From: Verrucomicrobiia bacterium
GTDB taxonomy: Bacteria > Verrucomicrobiota > Verrucomicrobiia > Opitutales > Cerasicoccaceae
Direction: 5' to 3'
Assembly (NCBI GenBank): GCA_030425485.1
Contig: JAUIAM010000002.1
Coordinates: 218,320 to 282,319, forward strand
DNA: 64,000 nt
The translations under genes and the position numbers were made by a program. This document shows positions 1 through 10,095 of the stretch, one piece after another. A model generated the notes under the pieces. It was not told the DNA's origin. It did no database searches and saw nothing but the letters and a program-made list of their open reading frames with translations. Numbering within the stretch: position 1 is the first letter of the stretch; each line of letters begins with the position of its first letter.

Positions 1-159
1 TGGAGCTACCGGGCCGGCGCACGCGGCAAGAACATCGGATGGAGAATCGACTACTTCCTCATCACCCGCGACCTCGAACCCCACCTCACCGAAGCCTTCA
101 TCCTCCCCGAGGTCATGGGCAGCGACCACTGCCCCATCGGCATCAAGCTTCGCTGGTAA
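1..159 (+). CDS. xth: exodeoxyribonuclease III, C-terminal end (partial)
   Basis: The first 52 codons in frame 1 encode the C-terminus of an ExoIII/AP-endonuclease family protein; the 5' part lies outside the window. The segment GWRIDYFLIT contains the conserved Asp after the RI pair, and GSDHCPI matches the SDH(C/A)P motif that carries the catalytic Asp-His pair. In this family the enzyme incises abasic sites and degrades one strand of duplex DNA from 3' ends during base-excision repair. The stop is TAA at 157-159. The symbol rests on the C-terminal motif only. Confidence 0.85.
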   Translation, partial: WSYRAGARGKNIGWRIDYFLITRDLEPHLTEAFILPEVMGSDHCPIGIKLRW

Positions 160-202
160 GTCACGGTTTGACGGGCAGGCGATAGGGCATAATAATCTGC
201 CC

Positions 203-955
203 ATGAAACGCATCCTATTGTTTATCGCCCTCCTGCCAGCCATTGCGCTGACTAACCTTCACGCCGAGGAAACCATCGTCTTCCGCGCCATCCTTGAGAT
301 GGGCAACGCAACCAGCTTTTCGCTCAGTGACGCCTCCGGCAAAAACAGCCGCTGGGTCAAGCCCGGCGATGTCTTCATGGACTGGGAGCTGACCCAGTAC
401 GACCCCAAGACCAAGGCCCTCACCCTGACCAAGGGCGACCAGAAGCAGGTACTTTCGCTCTCCGGCGACACCGCAGGCACGGCCACCACCGGGCCCGCCT
501 ATGCCGAGGCTGAGGCGGTCTTCGAGGCCATGCAGTTTGACGAGATGCTCGACGCCATCATCGACCAGCAAAAGCAGGCCACGCTCGACATGATGCGCCA
601 GATGATGGAGCGGGAGGCCGGCGGCCAGCCCATCGACGAGGAACTCCTGGGCATCCAGCAGCAGACCATTGTCGACGTCTATGACGCCGTGGACTGGGAT
701 GCGACCAAGCGGGACATCATCAACATCTACGCCGAAACCTTCTCCAGAGATGAGCTCAACGGTATGGCCACCTTTTACAGCACCCCGGCCGGGCAAGCCA
801 TGATCGAGAAGCAACCCGAAATCCAAAAGCGCACCATGGAAACCATGATGCCCCGCATCATGGAGATCATGCCCCAGGTCCAGGAGAAAACCCAGCAAAG
901 GATGCAGGAATATTACCAGAAGAAGCAGGCCGCCGAAACTGAGACGACCGAATAG
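203..955 (+). CDS. secreted DUF2059-domain protein
   Basis: A 250-residue protein with a short Lys/Arg start, a hydrophobic stretch and an AHA-like cleavage region near residues 18-21 (NLHAEE), so it is probably exported. Residues about 160-235 match the DUF2059 pattern: a helix pair with YAETFSRDELNGMATFY followed by STPAGQAM, then a Met/Gln-rich helix. The first part (residues 22-90) looks like a small beta domain of unknown role (WVKPGDVF). No enzymatic function is known for DUF2059. It stands between exonuclease III and a convergent zinc-ribbon gene whose stop is 6 bp away. The start ATG follows the predicted export signal directly. Confidence 0.7.
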   Translation: MKRILLFIALLPAIALTNLHAEETIVFRAILEMGNATSFSLSDASGKNSRWVKPGDVFMDWELTQYDPKTKALTLTKGDQKQVLSLSGDTAGTATTGPAYAEAEAVFEAMQFDEMLDAIIDQQKQATLDMMRQMMEREAGGQPIDEELLGIQQQTIVDVYDAVDWDATKRDIINIYAETFSRDELNGMATFYSTPAGQAMIEKQPEIQKRTMETMMPRIMEIMPQVQEKTQQRMQEYYQKKQAAETETTE

Positions 956-961
956 GCTTCC

Positions 962-1678
962 CTACGGCTTATACAGCAGACGGCCGCAGCTGTCGCAGTG
1001 GGTGGGCTTTTCGTCGGTCAGAACCTGCCCCTCGACTTCACCGGAAACTTTTAAGTGGCACCCGCCACAGTGCTGGTCTTCCATCGGCACAACCCACTGG
1101 GGCTTGGGGCGGCGCTGGTGTACGCGCTGGTAGGCCTTGAGCCAGTCAGCGGGCACTTCGGCCTGGGCGGCTTCGACCGCGGCAATCGCCGAGTCGATCT
1201 GGGCCTTCACCCCGGCCTCCTGCTCGCCCATACGGGCAATTTCCTTTTCAAAAAGCCGGATCGTTTCCTGGTGCTCGGTCTCGGTCGTCTGGTTACTCTC
1301 GGCCAGTTCATCCTGCTCCATGAGCAGCACAATTTCCTTTTCCTCCAGCTCACCGATCTGGCCCTCTGTCCGCTCGATTTCGTGGGTCAGCGCCTGGTAC
1401 TCGTCGTTCTTTTTGACCTCCATCTGCTGGGTCTTGTACTTCACGACTTGAGCTTCGAGCGACTTCATCTCCTTGTCCACGTCGAGCCGATGGACCTCGT
1501 TCTGTTTCAGGCGCTGGCGATCGGCCTCGATGGCGGCCTTCTCCTCGTCGATCCGGCTCTGGGCCTTGGCCACTTCCTGCGGAATCAGCCGCAGCTGCGA
1601 CTCGAGGGAAAGTTTACGGGCTTCCTGCTCCTGCAGGGCGAGGACTTTTTCCACGGCGGGGTTCACGTCCTTGACCAT
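962..1678 (-). CDS. coiled-coil protein with C-terminal C4 zinc ribbon
   Basis: A 238-residue protein beginning MVKDVNPAVEKVLALQEQE. Residues about 10-180 are a long charged coiled coil (repeated E/K/Q heptads), and the C-terminus has two CxxC pairs (CGGC and CDSC) that should bind one zinc. This is the architecture of the COG1579 family, whose members are proposed nucleic-acid-binding or chaperone-like proteins without a settled function. An in-frame ATG at 1777 would add 33 residues that do not resemble the family N-terminus, so the start at 1678 is preferred. It is divergent from glgB. Confidence 0.75.
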   Translation of the reverse strand: MVKDVNPAVEKVLALQEQEARKLSLESQLRLIPQEVAKAQSRIDEEKAAIEADRQRLKQNEVHRLDVDKEMKSLEAQVVKYKTQQMEVKKNDEYQALTHEIERTEGQIGELEEKEIVLLMEQDELAESNQTTETEHQETIRLFEKEIARMGEQEAGVKAQIDSAIAAVEAAQAEVPADWLKAYQRVHQRRPKPQWVVPMEDQHCGGCHLKVSGEVEGQVLTDEKPTHCDSCGRLLYKP

Positions 1679-1808
1679 GACGCCGCCGACGCGAACTGGA
1701 AAGCGGAAAATGCCTCCCTCAGGGCTTTTTCCCATTTGGCAGGCTATGTGCTCAGGCTGAGGCTTCACGCTTGTCATAGAACAACGTACTTTCTAATCTA
1801 GCCATTAC

Positions 1809-4016
1809 ATGATACTCCCCGAAGCTGACCTCGAGCTGCTGCTCAAAGCCCGCCACCCTCATCCCCACGACGTGCTTGGGATGCACGAGACCAAGCATAA
1901 GGGTAAAAAAGTCATGTTGGTGCGAGCGCTGCTCCCCGATGCCAAGTCCTGCGAAGTGGTTAACATCGCCACGGACGAGCGCTACCCGCTGGAAATGCTC
2001 GACAAGGCAGGACTCTTCGAAGGCGTACTCCCCGACGTAAAAAAAACCTTCGCCTACCGCCTGCGCACCGAGCGCTACAACGGCGAGATCCGCCAGTTCT
2101 GGGACCCCTACTGCTTCCTGCCCTCGCTCTCCGAGGACGACCTGTACCTCTTTAATCAGGGCAACCACCACCAGATTTACGACAAGCTCGGTGCCCACGT
2201 GCGCCACTACGAAAACGTCAAGGGCGTGAGCTTCGCCGTCTGGGCCCCGGGGGCCAAACGCATTTCCGTTGTGGGCGACTTCAACAGTTGGGATGGTCGC
2301 TACCATCCCATGCGGACGCTGGGTTCATCCGGTGTGTGGGAGCTCTTCATCCCCGGTCTCGAACCCGGCGCCAAGTACAAGTACGAGATCGTCGGGGGCG
2401 ACGGCTACCTGCGCCTCAAGACCGACCCCTACGCCCACTACTTTGAAGCCCCCCCGCACAACGCCTCCATCGTCTGGGAAACCAAGGACTACGAGTGGGG
2501 CGACAGCGAGTGGATGAAGCAGCGCAAGCAGGCCGACCACCAGCAGGAGCCCATTTCGGTCTACGAGGTCCACCTTGGCTCGTGGAAGCGCGTGGTCGAG
2601 GACGGCGACCGCCCCCTGACTTACCGCGAGATGGCCACCGAGCTCACCGCCTACGTCAAGGACATGGGTTTTACCCACGTGGAGTTCCTTCCGCTGTCAG
2701 AGCACCCCTTCTCCGGCTCATGGGGCTATCAGGTGACGGGCTTTTTCGCCCCCACCCACCGCTTTGGCAACCCGCAGGACTTCATGTTCATGGTGGACAT
2801 GCTCCACCGCAACGGCATCGGGGTCATCATCGACTGGGTACCGGCCCACTTCCCCCGCGACGCCTTTGCCCTGGCCGAGTTCGACGGCACCTGCCTCTAC
2901 GAGCACGCCGACCCGCGCCAGGGGCAGCACATGGACTGGGGCACCCTCATCTTTAACTACGGCCGCCACGAGGTGAGAAACTTCCTCATTGCCAGTGCCC
3001 TGTACTGGCTGGAGCGGTTTCACATCGACGGACTCCGCGTCGACGCCGTCGCCTCCATGCTCTACCTGGACTACTCCCGCGAAGAAGGCGAATGGATTCC
3101 CAACGCCTACGGCGGACGCGAGAACATCGAAGCCATCGAATTCCTCCGCCAGACCAACGACCTTGTCCACGAGTACCACCCAGGCGCCATGATGATCGCC
3201 GAGGAGTCCACCTCCTTCGGTGGCGTGACCAAGCCCACCAAGGAGTACGGGCTGGGCTTTGACTACAAGTGGAACATGGGCTGGATGCACGACACCCTCC
3301 AGTTCTTCGAAAAGGAGCCCATCTACCGCCGCTGGCACCACAATGACATGACCTTTGGCATGCTCTACCAGTATTCCGAAGACTTCATGCAGGTCTTTTC
3401 CCACGATGAAGTCGTCCACGGCAAGGGCTCCATGATCCTCAAGATGGGGGCCGGCTTTGAGATGTCGAAGAAAGCCCAGGACCTGCGCTCGCTCTACGCG
3501 TGGATGTGGGGCTGGCCCGGCAAAAACATCCTCTTCATGGGCTGCGAATTTGGCCAGAGCGCCGAGTGGAAGTACGACGGCAGCCTCGACTGGCACCTGC
3601 TCCAGTACATGGACCACGAGGGAATCCACCGCCTGGTGCGCGACCTGAACAACTTCTATCGCAGCCACCCCTCCCTCGCCCGCTACGACAACCACCCGCA
3701 GGGCTTTCAGTGGATCAACGGCGGCGACTCCGAAAACTCCGTCCTCTCCTTCCTCCGCCTCGGGGACTCCCCGCAGGAAACCTTTGCCGTGGTGAGCAAC
3801 TTCACCCCCGTGCGCCGCGCGGGCTACCGCATCGGCGTCCCCCATGCCGGCTACTGGAAGGAGCTCATCAATACCAACGCCGACGTTTACGGCGGCAGCG
3901 GTGAAGGTCTCGGCGGCGGCCTCATGAGCGATGCCGAGCCCTGGGACGGACGCGAGCACTCCCTCAAGCTCGACCTCCCCGGCCACAGTACCTTTATCCT
4001 CCGCTTCGAAGGTTAA
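1809..4016 (+). CDS. glgB: 1,4-alpha-glucan branching enzyme
   Basis: A 735-residue GH13 enzyme that makes alpha-1,6 branches in glycogen by moving short alpha-1,4 chains. It starts with a CBM48-like region (residues about 15-110), then a second CBM48 (VSFAVWAPGAKRISVVGDFNSW, about 140-230), then the TIM barrel. The catalytic Asp is D412 in DGLRVDAVASM, the acid Glu is E465 in IAEEST, and the stabilising Asp lies in FSHDEVVHGK. These positions agree closely with the E. coli enzyme (D405, E458), as does the length. It is monocistronic here; glgP lies 3.4 kb away on the other strand. Confidence 0.96.
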   Translation: MILPEADLELLLKARHPHPHDVLGMHETKHKGKKVMLVRALLPDAKSCEVVNIATDERYPLEMLDKAGLFEGVLPDVKKTFAYRLRTERYNGEIRQFWDPYCFLPSLSEDDLYLFNQGNHHQIYDKLGAHVRHYENVKGVSFAVWAPGAKRISVVGDFNSWDGRYHPMRTLGSSGVWELFIPGLEPGAKYKYEIVGGDGYLRLKTDPYAHYFEAPPHNASIVWETKDYEWGDSEWMKQRKQADHQQEPISVYEVHLGSWKRVVEDGDRPLTYREMATELTAYVKDMGFTHVEFLPLSEHPFSGSWGYQVTGFFAPTHRFGNPQDFMFMVDMLHRNGIGVIIDWVPAHFPRDAFALAEFDGTCLYEHADPRQGQHMDWGTLIFNYGRHEVRNFLIASALYWLERFHIDGLRVDAVASMLYLDYSREEGEWIPNAYGGRENIEAIEFLRQTNDLVHEYHPGAMMIAEESTSFGGVTKPTKEYGLGFDYKWNMGWMHDTLQFFEKEPIYRRWHHNDMTFGMLYQYSEDFMQVFSHDEVVHGKGSMILKMGAGFEMSKKAQDLRSLYAWMWGWPGKNILFMGCEFGQSAEWKYDGSLDWHLLQYMDHEGIHRLVRDLNNFYRSHPSLARYDNHPQGFQWINGGDSENSVLSFLRLGDSPQETFAVVSNFTPVRRAGYRIGVPHAGYWKELINTNADVYGGSGEGLGGGLMSDAEPWDGREHSLKLDLPGHSTFILRFEG

Positions 4017-4108
4017 GCGACCGCACCTTCCCCTTTCGTGCGTAAGGAAAATGCGAAAAAACTTCCCGGGCTGGACAGCGCCCACGGGCTGTGTCCATTG
4101 TATCCGCA

Positions 4109-4702
4109 ATGAGTACGGAAGCGAACGTATGGGAGGAACGCTGGCTGGCGGGAGACACACCCTGGGACCACGGTAAGGCCGCCCCACCCCTAACCGAATA
4201 CCTCGAACGCGAACCGATGGAGGGACGCATCCTCGTGCCCGGTTGCGGTGCTGGCCATGAGGTCCGCGCTCTCGCTGAGCAGGGAGCAAAAGTCCTCGGC
4301 ATGGACATCTCCCCCACCGCGCTGGACAAAGCCCGCGCCCACAGTGCCGCCAATGGCGAAGCCTACGAACTGGAAAATTTCCTCAATCTCCCCACACTCC
4401 ACCACGGGAGATTCGACTGCCTGGTCGAGCACACCTGCTTTTGTGCCATCGACCCCGCCGACCGCGAGCGCTACGTCAAGGCCGCCCACCAGGCCCTCAA
4501 GCCCCATGGCAAATTCCTCGGCATCTTCTTTATCTCCAAGCCGGACGAAGACGAAGACGGCCCTCCCTACATGAGTAACCTGTGCGAACTTTCCCGCCTC
4601 TTCGACCCCTACTTTCACACCGTGGAAGCCTGGCGCCCCAACAAAGTTTTTGCAGAGCGCGAAGACTGCCTGGAGCAAGTCCGCCTCATGGTCCGCCGCT
4701 AA
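4109..4702 (+). CDS. SAM-dependent methyltransferase, thiopurine-methyltransferase-like
   Basis: A 197-residue class I methyltransferase. Motif I is RILVPGCGAGHEV (about 37-49), followed by an acidic residue at the end of strand 2 (LGMDISPTAL). The N-terminal W-EERW---DTPWD signature and the VEHTCFCAID segment resemble the TPMT/thiocyanate-methyltransferase group. Those proteins methylate small thiol or halide acceptors, but the acceptor of this one cannot be read from sequence. ATG at 4109 is chosen; a GTG 18 bp upstream would add only six residues. It follows glgB by about 90 bp and may or may not share its transcript. Confidence 0.75.
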   Translation: MSTEANVWEERWLAGDTPWDHGKAAPPLTEYLEREPMEGRILVPGCGAGHEVRALAEQGAKVLGMDISPTALDKARAHSAANGEAYELENFLNLPTLHHGRFDCLVEHTCFCAIDPADRERYVKAAHQALKPHGKFLGIFFISKPDEDEDGPPYMSNLCELSRLFDPYFHTVEAWRPNKVFAEREDCLEQVRLMVRR

Positions 4703-4728
4703 TGCGTGTCTTCAAACTATCTCATCTT

Positions 4729-5125
4729 TTTAAGCCGCAGAGACGCAGAGCGCAACGGGTCTCCGTAAGCTCAATGTTTTTGCGACAGCAAAAGGTGCTC
4801 TTCAATGATTTCAAAGTAAAATCGGACTTAGCGTTTCAAAGGCTGTGTGCTTTGATTTGAAATGTGGTTTTTCTCTCACGCAAAGACCGCAAAGCAGTTG
4901 AAGAAGGCAGCATCTGGTTTAGGGCAGTTTAAATAAAACCGTAGCCGGAGATACCTATATATTTATAACCACAGATTACGCCGATAAACACAGATAGACT
5001 CGGAATAATCTGTGTGCATCTCTGTAACCTGAGGACACAATATTTCTTTAAATGCTCTAGTCGAAAGGAAACGCTGCTCGTTTGATAGAAATCGACACGT
5101 TGCGCTCTGCGTCTCTGCGGTTAAA
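4729..5125. repeat. 397-bp intergenic unit bounded by 28-29 bp inverted repeats
   Basis: The left arm is 4729-4757 and the right arm 5098-5125. Read inwards, both give TTTAA(G)CCGCAGAGACGCAG followed by AGCGCAACG, differing by one inserted G. The interior has no convincing gene; it holds CGCAAAG-type sequence (4877-4895) and the dispersed repeat at 4920-5060. The size is close to the gene-bearing unit at 27138-27526, whose arms have the same AACC(A/G)CAGAG character. This unit fills most of the 501-bp gap between the methyltransferase and pyrC genes. Confidence 0.75.
4920..5060 (+). repeat. dispersed ~140-bp repeat, copy A
   Basis: This stretch is closely similar to the reverse complement of 23516-23655. 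The ends are almost identical (TAGGGCAGTTTAAATAAAA at one end, ACAATATTTCTT-AAATGCTC at the other) and the middle carries AACCACAGAT/ACACAGAT/ATCTGTGTG palindromic blocks. The two ends are imperfect inverted repeats of each other, as expected for a MITE. It lies inside the 4729-5125 unit, so it appears nested. Confidence 0.75.
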
Positions 5126-5203
5126 GCCTCAGCTTAGTGCGTGAGCGCACCAGACGATGAGAGCCTACGCCCCCGCGGGTCCGCTTACATTTATCCTGAA
5201 CGC

Positions 5204-6205
5204 CTAGCTAATCTCAGCCACGCTCCAGGGGATTTCCTGTCCGGCCCACATGGGAACGACATCGCCGTACTTGGCCGGGATGCTAAAAGGCTTGTTCTCC
5301 AGCTTAACTGTCTTCTTGGGCGGGGTAACGCCATAGATGCGGCAAGCATTGTCCGAAACAAAAGCCTGGAGCTTATCCAGCGCGTTGTTCTGGTCAAAGA
5401 ACCCGGCCAGAATCTGCAAGGCGATCGGTGCGGTGAAAACGCCCGCCGCACAGCCGCAACACTCCTTCTTGTGCACCGGGTGCGGGGCCGAGTCGCTGCC
5501 AAAGGAGAGCTTCGGGTGAGCGCGCAGGGCGGCATTGGCCAGCGCGGTGCGGTCCTCCGGTCGCTTGGCGATCGGCTTGCAGAAAAGGTGCGGGTTAAGC
5601 ATCCCCCCGGCCACATCATCCAGCGTAATAAGCAGGTGCTGCACCGTGACGGTCGCGTGGAGATTCTCGTACTCATCGAGCAGTTCGACCGCCGCTGCCG
5701 TCGTGATGTGCTCCATGATGATCTTGAGCTTGGGAAACGTTTTGGCCAGATGCCGGTACACCCAGAGAAATTCCGCTTCGCGGTCCATGACAAAGCCGTT
5801 CGTCTCACCATGCACATGCAGCGGAATACCCAGCTCCTCCATCAGACGCATAGTCGGCTCGGCCTCCTCGATCTGGGAGACACCGCCCTCGCTGTTCGTC
5901 GTGATACCCGCCGGATAGAGCTTGATACCGATGATGTGTTCACGGGCGGCCTCCAGCTCCTCACGCGTATAGTTGCGGAAAAAAAGCGCCATGTACGGGT
6001 CAAAATCATCGCGACCACAGGCTTGGAGAATCTCCTCACGGTAGGAATGCACACGCTCCAGTGAGTCCACCGGCGGCACGAGGTTGGGCATAATGACCGC
6101 CCCGGCAAAGGTCTCTGCGCTTAGCGGCGCAACGGCTTGCAACATAGCCTCCTGCCGCAGGTGCAGGTGCATATCGAGGGGAGAAGTCAGCGTCAGAAAA
6201 TTCAT
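5204..6205 (-). CDS. pyrC: dihydroorotase
   Basis: A 333-residue class II dihydroorotase that cyclises carbamoyl-aspartate to dihydroorotate in pyrimidine synthesis. The metal-binding HxH pair is H13/H15 in DMHLHLR, the carbamylated lysine is K95 in GIKLYPAG, and the later His ligands are in HVHGET and IMEHITT. The catalytic Asp is in [11 protein letters not shown] at 6205 ([11 protein letters not shown]) is chosen because the longer frame upstream adds 13 residues that do not belong to the family. Size matches E. coli PyrC. It is divergent from a small membrane-protein gene. Confidence 0.93.
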   Translation of the reverse strand: MNFLTLTSPLDMHLHLRQEAMLQAVAPLSAETFAGAVIMPNLVPPVDSLERVHSYREEILQACGRDDFDPYMALFFRNYTREELEAAREHIIGIKLYPAGITTNSEGGVSQIEEAEPTMRLMEELGIPLHVHGETNGFVMDREAEFLWVYRHLAKTFPKLKIIMEHITTAAAVELLDEYENLHATVTVQHLLITLDDVAGGMLNPHLFCKPIAKRPEDRTALANAALRAHPKLSFGSDSAPHPVHKKECCGCAAGVFTAPIALQILAGFFDQNNALDKLQAFVSDNACRIYGVTPPKKTVKLENKPFSIPAKYGDVVPMWAGQEIPWSVAEIS

Positions 6206-6335
6206 ACGGTGATGAATTCTCGTTACTCCCCGATCAAGGGTCAATAGCCATCAGCCCGTGAAGTGCCTGACCATCTGCCGACGATCGGAATAACCTTTTC
6301 AACGCCCGCACTTCCTTATTATTTATCCACAGCCC

Positions 6336-6611
6336 ATGATTGATATCATCTCTTTACTTCTGCCCAAAGATTTATCCGGCACAGCCATTACCATCATTGT
6401 TGTGGTGCAGTTGCTCTGGTTGTGGTCGGTCGTGGCCATCGCCCGCGAGCGCACGGATGAACCAACGGACCGCGTCGTCTGGCTCATGATCGTGCTCTTT
6501 CTCAATATTCTCGGCACGGTGCTGTACTTATGCTTCTCCCCGGTGAAGCAGTCCGAGATAAAGTCGCCGCGGTCATTTAACCATACCAACCGCGATACGG
6601 AAACACGCTAG
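6336..6611 (+). CDS. small membrane protein, PLDc_N-like
   Basis: A 91-residue protein with two hydrophobic helices (about 15-36 and 48-66). The second helix has the pattern VVWLMIVLFLNILGTVLYL, which matches the PLDc_N (phospholipase D N-terminal) family of two-helix membrane segments. There is no catalytic HKD domain, so it is a free-standing membrane protein of unknown role. It converges on the gene ending at 6622. Confidence 0.65.
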   Translation: MIDIISLLLPKDLSGTAITIIVVVQLLWLWSVVAIARERTDEPTDRVVWLMIVLFLNILGTVLYLCFSPVKQSEIKSPRSFNHTNRDTETR

Positions 6612-6621
6612 CCGACCTTGG

Positions 6622-7416
6622 TTAAACGATCGCCAGCACTCCGGCTTTGACAAGCTCCCACGTATCCGGGCTGCCGTCCCAGGCGATGCTCTGGTTGCCC
6701 AGGACAACTTGAGCCGCCGCCTCTTTGATAAAGGCCTCTCGCGACGCGGGTAAGCTACCACCATCGAGCGCGTACTTGCCCAGCGGCTCACGGTCCATGC
6801 GCGCGTTCATAAAGCAACGATCCGTCACCGCGCGGTCAAAGGCCTCCCCAGCGCTCAAGGTGATGCCCGCATAGCCCCAGTCCAATGTACGGGAAAGGAA
6901 CTTCGCCTCGGTGCCGTCGCCGCCGAGGGCGAAAGCCGGGCGGCGTGGCCACTCGGCAAAGAGCGCCAGTACCTTGTTGCTAAAGCGCATCTCCTCAGCA
7001 AAGGGATGCAGCACATAGGCGAGGTTATTTGCCAGTTCCGCGCACTCCGGGTTGCTCTGAAGCATCTCGATAAAGCGCTGGCAATCCGGTGGCTCGGCAA
7101 AGCAACCCTCCGCATCAATCACGTGGTAAGCACACTTGAGTCCGAGTTGAGCCAACTCCTCCAAGCGCTCGCTCAGGCAGGGCAGCCAGACTTCGGGCGC
7201 GGCGTTGAGCCGCCACTGGAAGGCACGCACCCCGCAGGTCGTGAGCAGCTCCATGTCGAGCGGCTTGAGCGGATCGACAATCAGCCGCGCCAGCACCTGT
7301 CCGGTTTCCTGAAGCAAGTCCGGAGCACGCCGCCCCTCAAGCCCGGGGTAAAGTGCGCCGGGTTTGACCATCCCGGCACACTGACGGAAGTATTTTAGAT
7401 AATCGCTCGCTTTCAC
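6622..7416 (-). CDS. unrecognised protein, co-directional with glgP
   Basis: A 264-residue soluble protein that I do not recognise. It has an alternating helix/strand pattern (AFQWRLN, KCAYHVIDAEG, PAFALGGDGTE, YAGITLSAGEAF, ALDGGSLPASR) that could be a TIM-barrel fold. No signal peptide or membrane helix is visible. Its start is 10 bp after the glgP stop on the same strand, so the two are probably co-transcribed, which hints at a role in glucan or sugar-phosphate metabolism. Function is unassigned. Confidence 0.6.
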   Translation of the reverse strand: MKASDYLKYFRQCAGMVKPGALYPGLEGRRAPDLLQETGQVLARLIVDPLKPLDMELLTTCGVRAFQWRLNAAPEVWLPCLSERLEELAQLGLKCAYHVIDAEGCFAEPPDCQRFIEMLQSNPECAELANNLAYVLHPFAEEMRFSNKVLALFAEWPRRPAFALGGDGTEAKFLSRTLDWGYAGITLSAGEAFDRAVTDRCFMNARMDREPLGKYALDGGSLPASREAFIKEAAAQVVLGNQSIAWDGSPDTWELVKAGVLAIV

Positions 7417-7426
7417 GGAGGCAGAC

Positions 7427-9961
7427 CTACTCGCCGATGGGCAGGGACTTCAGGTTCCAGATCTCGTCAGCGTACTGGCGGATGGTCCGGTCACTGGAGA
7501 ACTTACCCATGCGGGCGGTGTTGTAGATCGCCATTTTGGCCCACTTCTTCGTGTCGAGGTAGGCCTCGCTGACTTTCTCCTGGCACTTCAGGTAAGCGGC
7601 AAAGTCAGCGCAGACGAGGAAGGGATCGCCGCCGTCGAGCAGGCTGTGGCGCACGGAGTCGAGCGCGTGCGGCTGGCCGGGCGTAAAGGTGTCCGAGCCG
7701 ATCCAGTCCAGGACGGACTTCAGTTCCGGGTCGGCATTGTAGTACTCCCAAGGGTTGTAGCCCTTGGCCCGCAGCGCGAGGACTTCTTCCACCGTAAGAC
7801 CGAAGATGAAGATATTGTCCTCGCCCACTTCTTCCATGATCTCGACGTTGGCCCCGTCGAGCGTGCCAATGGTCAACGCACCGTTGAGAGCGAGCTTCAT
7901 GTTACCCGTGCCGGAGGCTTCCTTGCCCGCGGTGGAAATCTGCTCGGAAAGGTCGGCCGCCGGGACGATGCGCTCGGCCAGCGAGACGCGGTAGTTGGGC
8001 AGGAAGACAACCTTGAGCTTATCGCCCACGCGGGGGTCGTTGTTGATGACCTCGCCGACCTTGTTAATGGCAAAGATGATGTCCTTAGCCAGGGCGTAAC
8101 CGGGTGCGGCCTTGGCCCCAAAGATCACCACACGCGGGGCGAAGGTCTTGCCCGGGTTGTGCAGGATGTTGCGGTACAGGGCCAGGATGTGCAGCAGGTT
8201 GAGGTGCTGGCGCTTGTACTCGTGCAGACGTTTGATCTGCACGTCGAACATGGCGTCCGGGTCAACCGTCACGCCGCAGTCCATCTCGATGATGTCTGCC
8301 AGCACGACCTTGTTGGCCCGCTTGACGGACATGTAGCTTTCCTGAAAGGAGCTGTCCTCGGCGTACTTCTCCAGCCCGCGGAGCTTGTTCAGATCGTAGG
8401 GCCAGTCCGTGCCGACGGTCTCGTCGATCAGCTTTGAGAGGCCCGGGTTGCAGGCCTTGAGGAAGCGGCGGGGTGTAATGCCGTTGGTCTTGTTCTGAAT
8501 CTTGGTCGGCCAGAGCTCGTTAAAGTCGTGGAACAGGTGCCGCTTGAGCAGCTCGGTATGCAGCGCGGCCACGCCGTTGACCGTATGGCTGGCCACGGTG
8601 GAGAGGTAGGCCATGCGAATCTTTTTCGGATAACCCTCCTCGATGAGGGAGAGGGCGGCCTTCTTTTCACTGTCGCCCGGCCACTTGGCCTCAACGACTT
8701 CCTCAAGAAAGCGGCGGTTGATCTCGAAGATAATTTGCAGGTGGCGCGGGAGGACTTTCTGGAAGAGCGGAACAGACCACTTTTCGAGCGCCTCGGGCAG
8801 CAGGGTGTGGTTGGTATAGGCAAAGACCTTGCTGCAAATGCCCCAGGCGCGATCCCACTCCATGTGCTCCTCATCCAGGAAGATGCGCATAAGCTCGGCC
8901 ACAGCGACTGCCGGGTGGGTGTCGTTGAGCTGGAGCGCGACCTTCTCGGGAAAGGCGTCCCAGTTGTCGTGGTTGTTCTTGCGAAAGCGGCGAATGATAT
9001 CGTGCAGCGAGCACGCCACGAAGAAGTACTGCTGCACGAGGCGCAGTTCCTTGCCGCTCTCGGTGTTATCGTTCGGGTAGAGCACCTTGGAGATGGTTTC
9101 CCCGATAGCCTTTTCGCGCACGGCCTCGACGTAGCCGCCCTCATTAAAGACACTGAAGTCAAACTCCTGCGAGGCACGGGACTCCCACAGGCGCAGGAAG
9201 TTGACCGTACCGGCACCGTAGCCGACGATCGGAATATCCCAAGGCAGGCCGATCAGTTCCTTCGTCCCGACCCATACCGGGTAGGAGTCGCCCTTGCTGT
9301 CAAAGTGGTACTCGACGTGGCCGTACAGCGGCACGCTGACCTGATACTCCGGGCGGTTCACCTGCCAGGGGTTACCAAACTGCACCCAGTTGTCGGGGCG
9401 TTCCACCTGGCGGCCATCAATAAACTCCTGACGAAAGAGCCCGAACTCGTAGTGGATGCCGTAGCCGATGGCGGGCAGGTCGAGACTGGCCAGCGAATCG
9501 AGAAAACAGGCGGCGAGGCGACCAAGGCCACCGTTACCAAGGCCCATATCGGGTTCTTCTTCCAGCACGTCGTCGAGATCCTGTCCGAGGGCTTCGAGGG
9601 CCTCGCGGGCGGTGTCAAAAAGCCCGGTGTTCACGAGGTTGTTGGAGAGCAGGCGCCCCATCAGGTACTCGAGCGAAAGGTAGTAGGCGCGGCGGGTGTC
9701 CTTCTCGTTGTGGACAGCCTGCGTCTTGATGTAGCGGTTCAGGATGCGGTCCTGCACGGAGTTACACAGGGCGATCCACCAATCGCGAGTCGTGGCCGTG
9801 CTCTTGTCGCGGGCCAGCGTGTACGTCAGGTGATTTTCGATCGAGGTCTTGAGCCCTTCGACATCACCGGAGACGTTAAAGTTAAAGGCGGCCTTGCTGC
9901 CGGTGTCGGCCTTGGCGGCAGTTTTCTTTTTAGCAGACTTCTTCTTCGGTGTAGCTGGCAT
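7427..9961 (-). CDS. glgP: glycogen/starch/alpha-glucan phosphorylase
   Basis: An 844-residue GT35 enzyme that releases glucose-1-phosphate from the ends of alpha-1,4-glucans. The PLP-binding lysine is K689 in [12 protein letters not shown], followed by the conserved [10 protein letters not shown]. The N-terminal catalytic region has [15 protein letters not shown]. The first 27 residues ([12 protein letters not shown]) are a Lys/Ala-rich extension that the enzyme core does not need; the family core starts near residue 30. Length of the core is normal. It probably leads a two-gene unit with the unknown gene at 6622-7416. Confidence 0.96.
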   Translation of the reverse strand: MPATPKKKSAKKKTAAKADTGSKAAFNFNVSGDVEGLKTSIENHLTYTLARDKSTATTRDWWIALCNSVQDRILNRYIKTQAVHNEKDTRRAYYLSLEYLMGRLLSNNLVNTGLFDTAREALEALGQDLDDVLEEEPDMGLGNGGLGRLAACFLDSLASLDLPAIGYGIHYEFGLFRQEFIDGRQVERPDNWVQFGNPWQVNRPEYQVSVPLYGHVEYHFDSKGDSYPVWVGTKELIGLPWDIPIVGYGAGTVNFLRLWESRASQEFDFSVFNEGGYVEAVREKAIGETISKVLYPNDNTESGKELRLVQQYFFVACSLHDIIRRFRKNNHDNWDAFPEKVALQLNDTHPAVAVAELMRIFLDEEHMEWDRAWGICSKVFAYTNHTLLPEALEKWSVPLFQKVLPRHLQIIFEINRRFLEEVVEAKWPGDSEKKAALSLIEEGYPKKIRMAYLSTVASHTVNGVAALHTELLKRHLFHDFNELWPTKIQNKTNGITPRRFLKACNPGLSKLIDETVGTDWPYDLNKLRGLEKYAEDSSFQESYMSVKRANKVVLADIIEMDCGVTVDPDAMFDVQIKRLHEYKRQHLNLLHILALYRNILHNPGKTFAPRVVIFGAKAAPGYALAKDIIFAINKVGEVINNDPRVGDKLKVVFLPNYRVSLAERIVPAADLSEQISTAGKEASGTGNMKLALNGALTIGTLDGANVEIMEEVGEDNIFIFGLTVEEVLALRAKGYNPWEYYNADPELKSVLDWIGSDTFTPGQPHALDSVRHSLLDGGDPFLVCADFAAYLKCQEKVSEAYLDTKKWAKMAIYNTARMGKFSSDRTIRQYADEIWNLKSLPIGE

Positions 9962-10095
9962 AGTGAAATTCGGTGAAGTGGTTAAAAATCAGTGTACGAA
10001 ATCGCGCATCGGCAGCAAGAGGTCAATCCTTCTCCATAACGGGAGAGGAACTGTCACAGGCTTGCAACCTGTGTGCCTCCATACTGCCCAAAGGC

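Noticed and set aside
2718..4289. Long open frame antisense to glgB
   Set aside because: It lies opposite a certain gene; high GC at third positions keeps the antisense frame open. It has no family motif.
5141..6064. 307-codon plus-strand frame over pyrC
   Set aside because: Antisense to a clear dihydroorotase with all metal ligands.
9962..10095. CACAGG-CTTGCAA-CCTGTG hairpin between mutL and glgP as a riboswitch
   Set aside because: Short simple stems only; at most a weak terminator after mutL.
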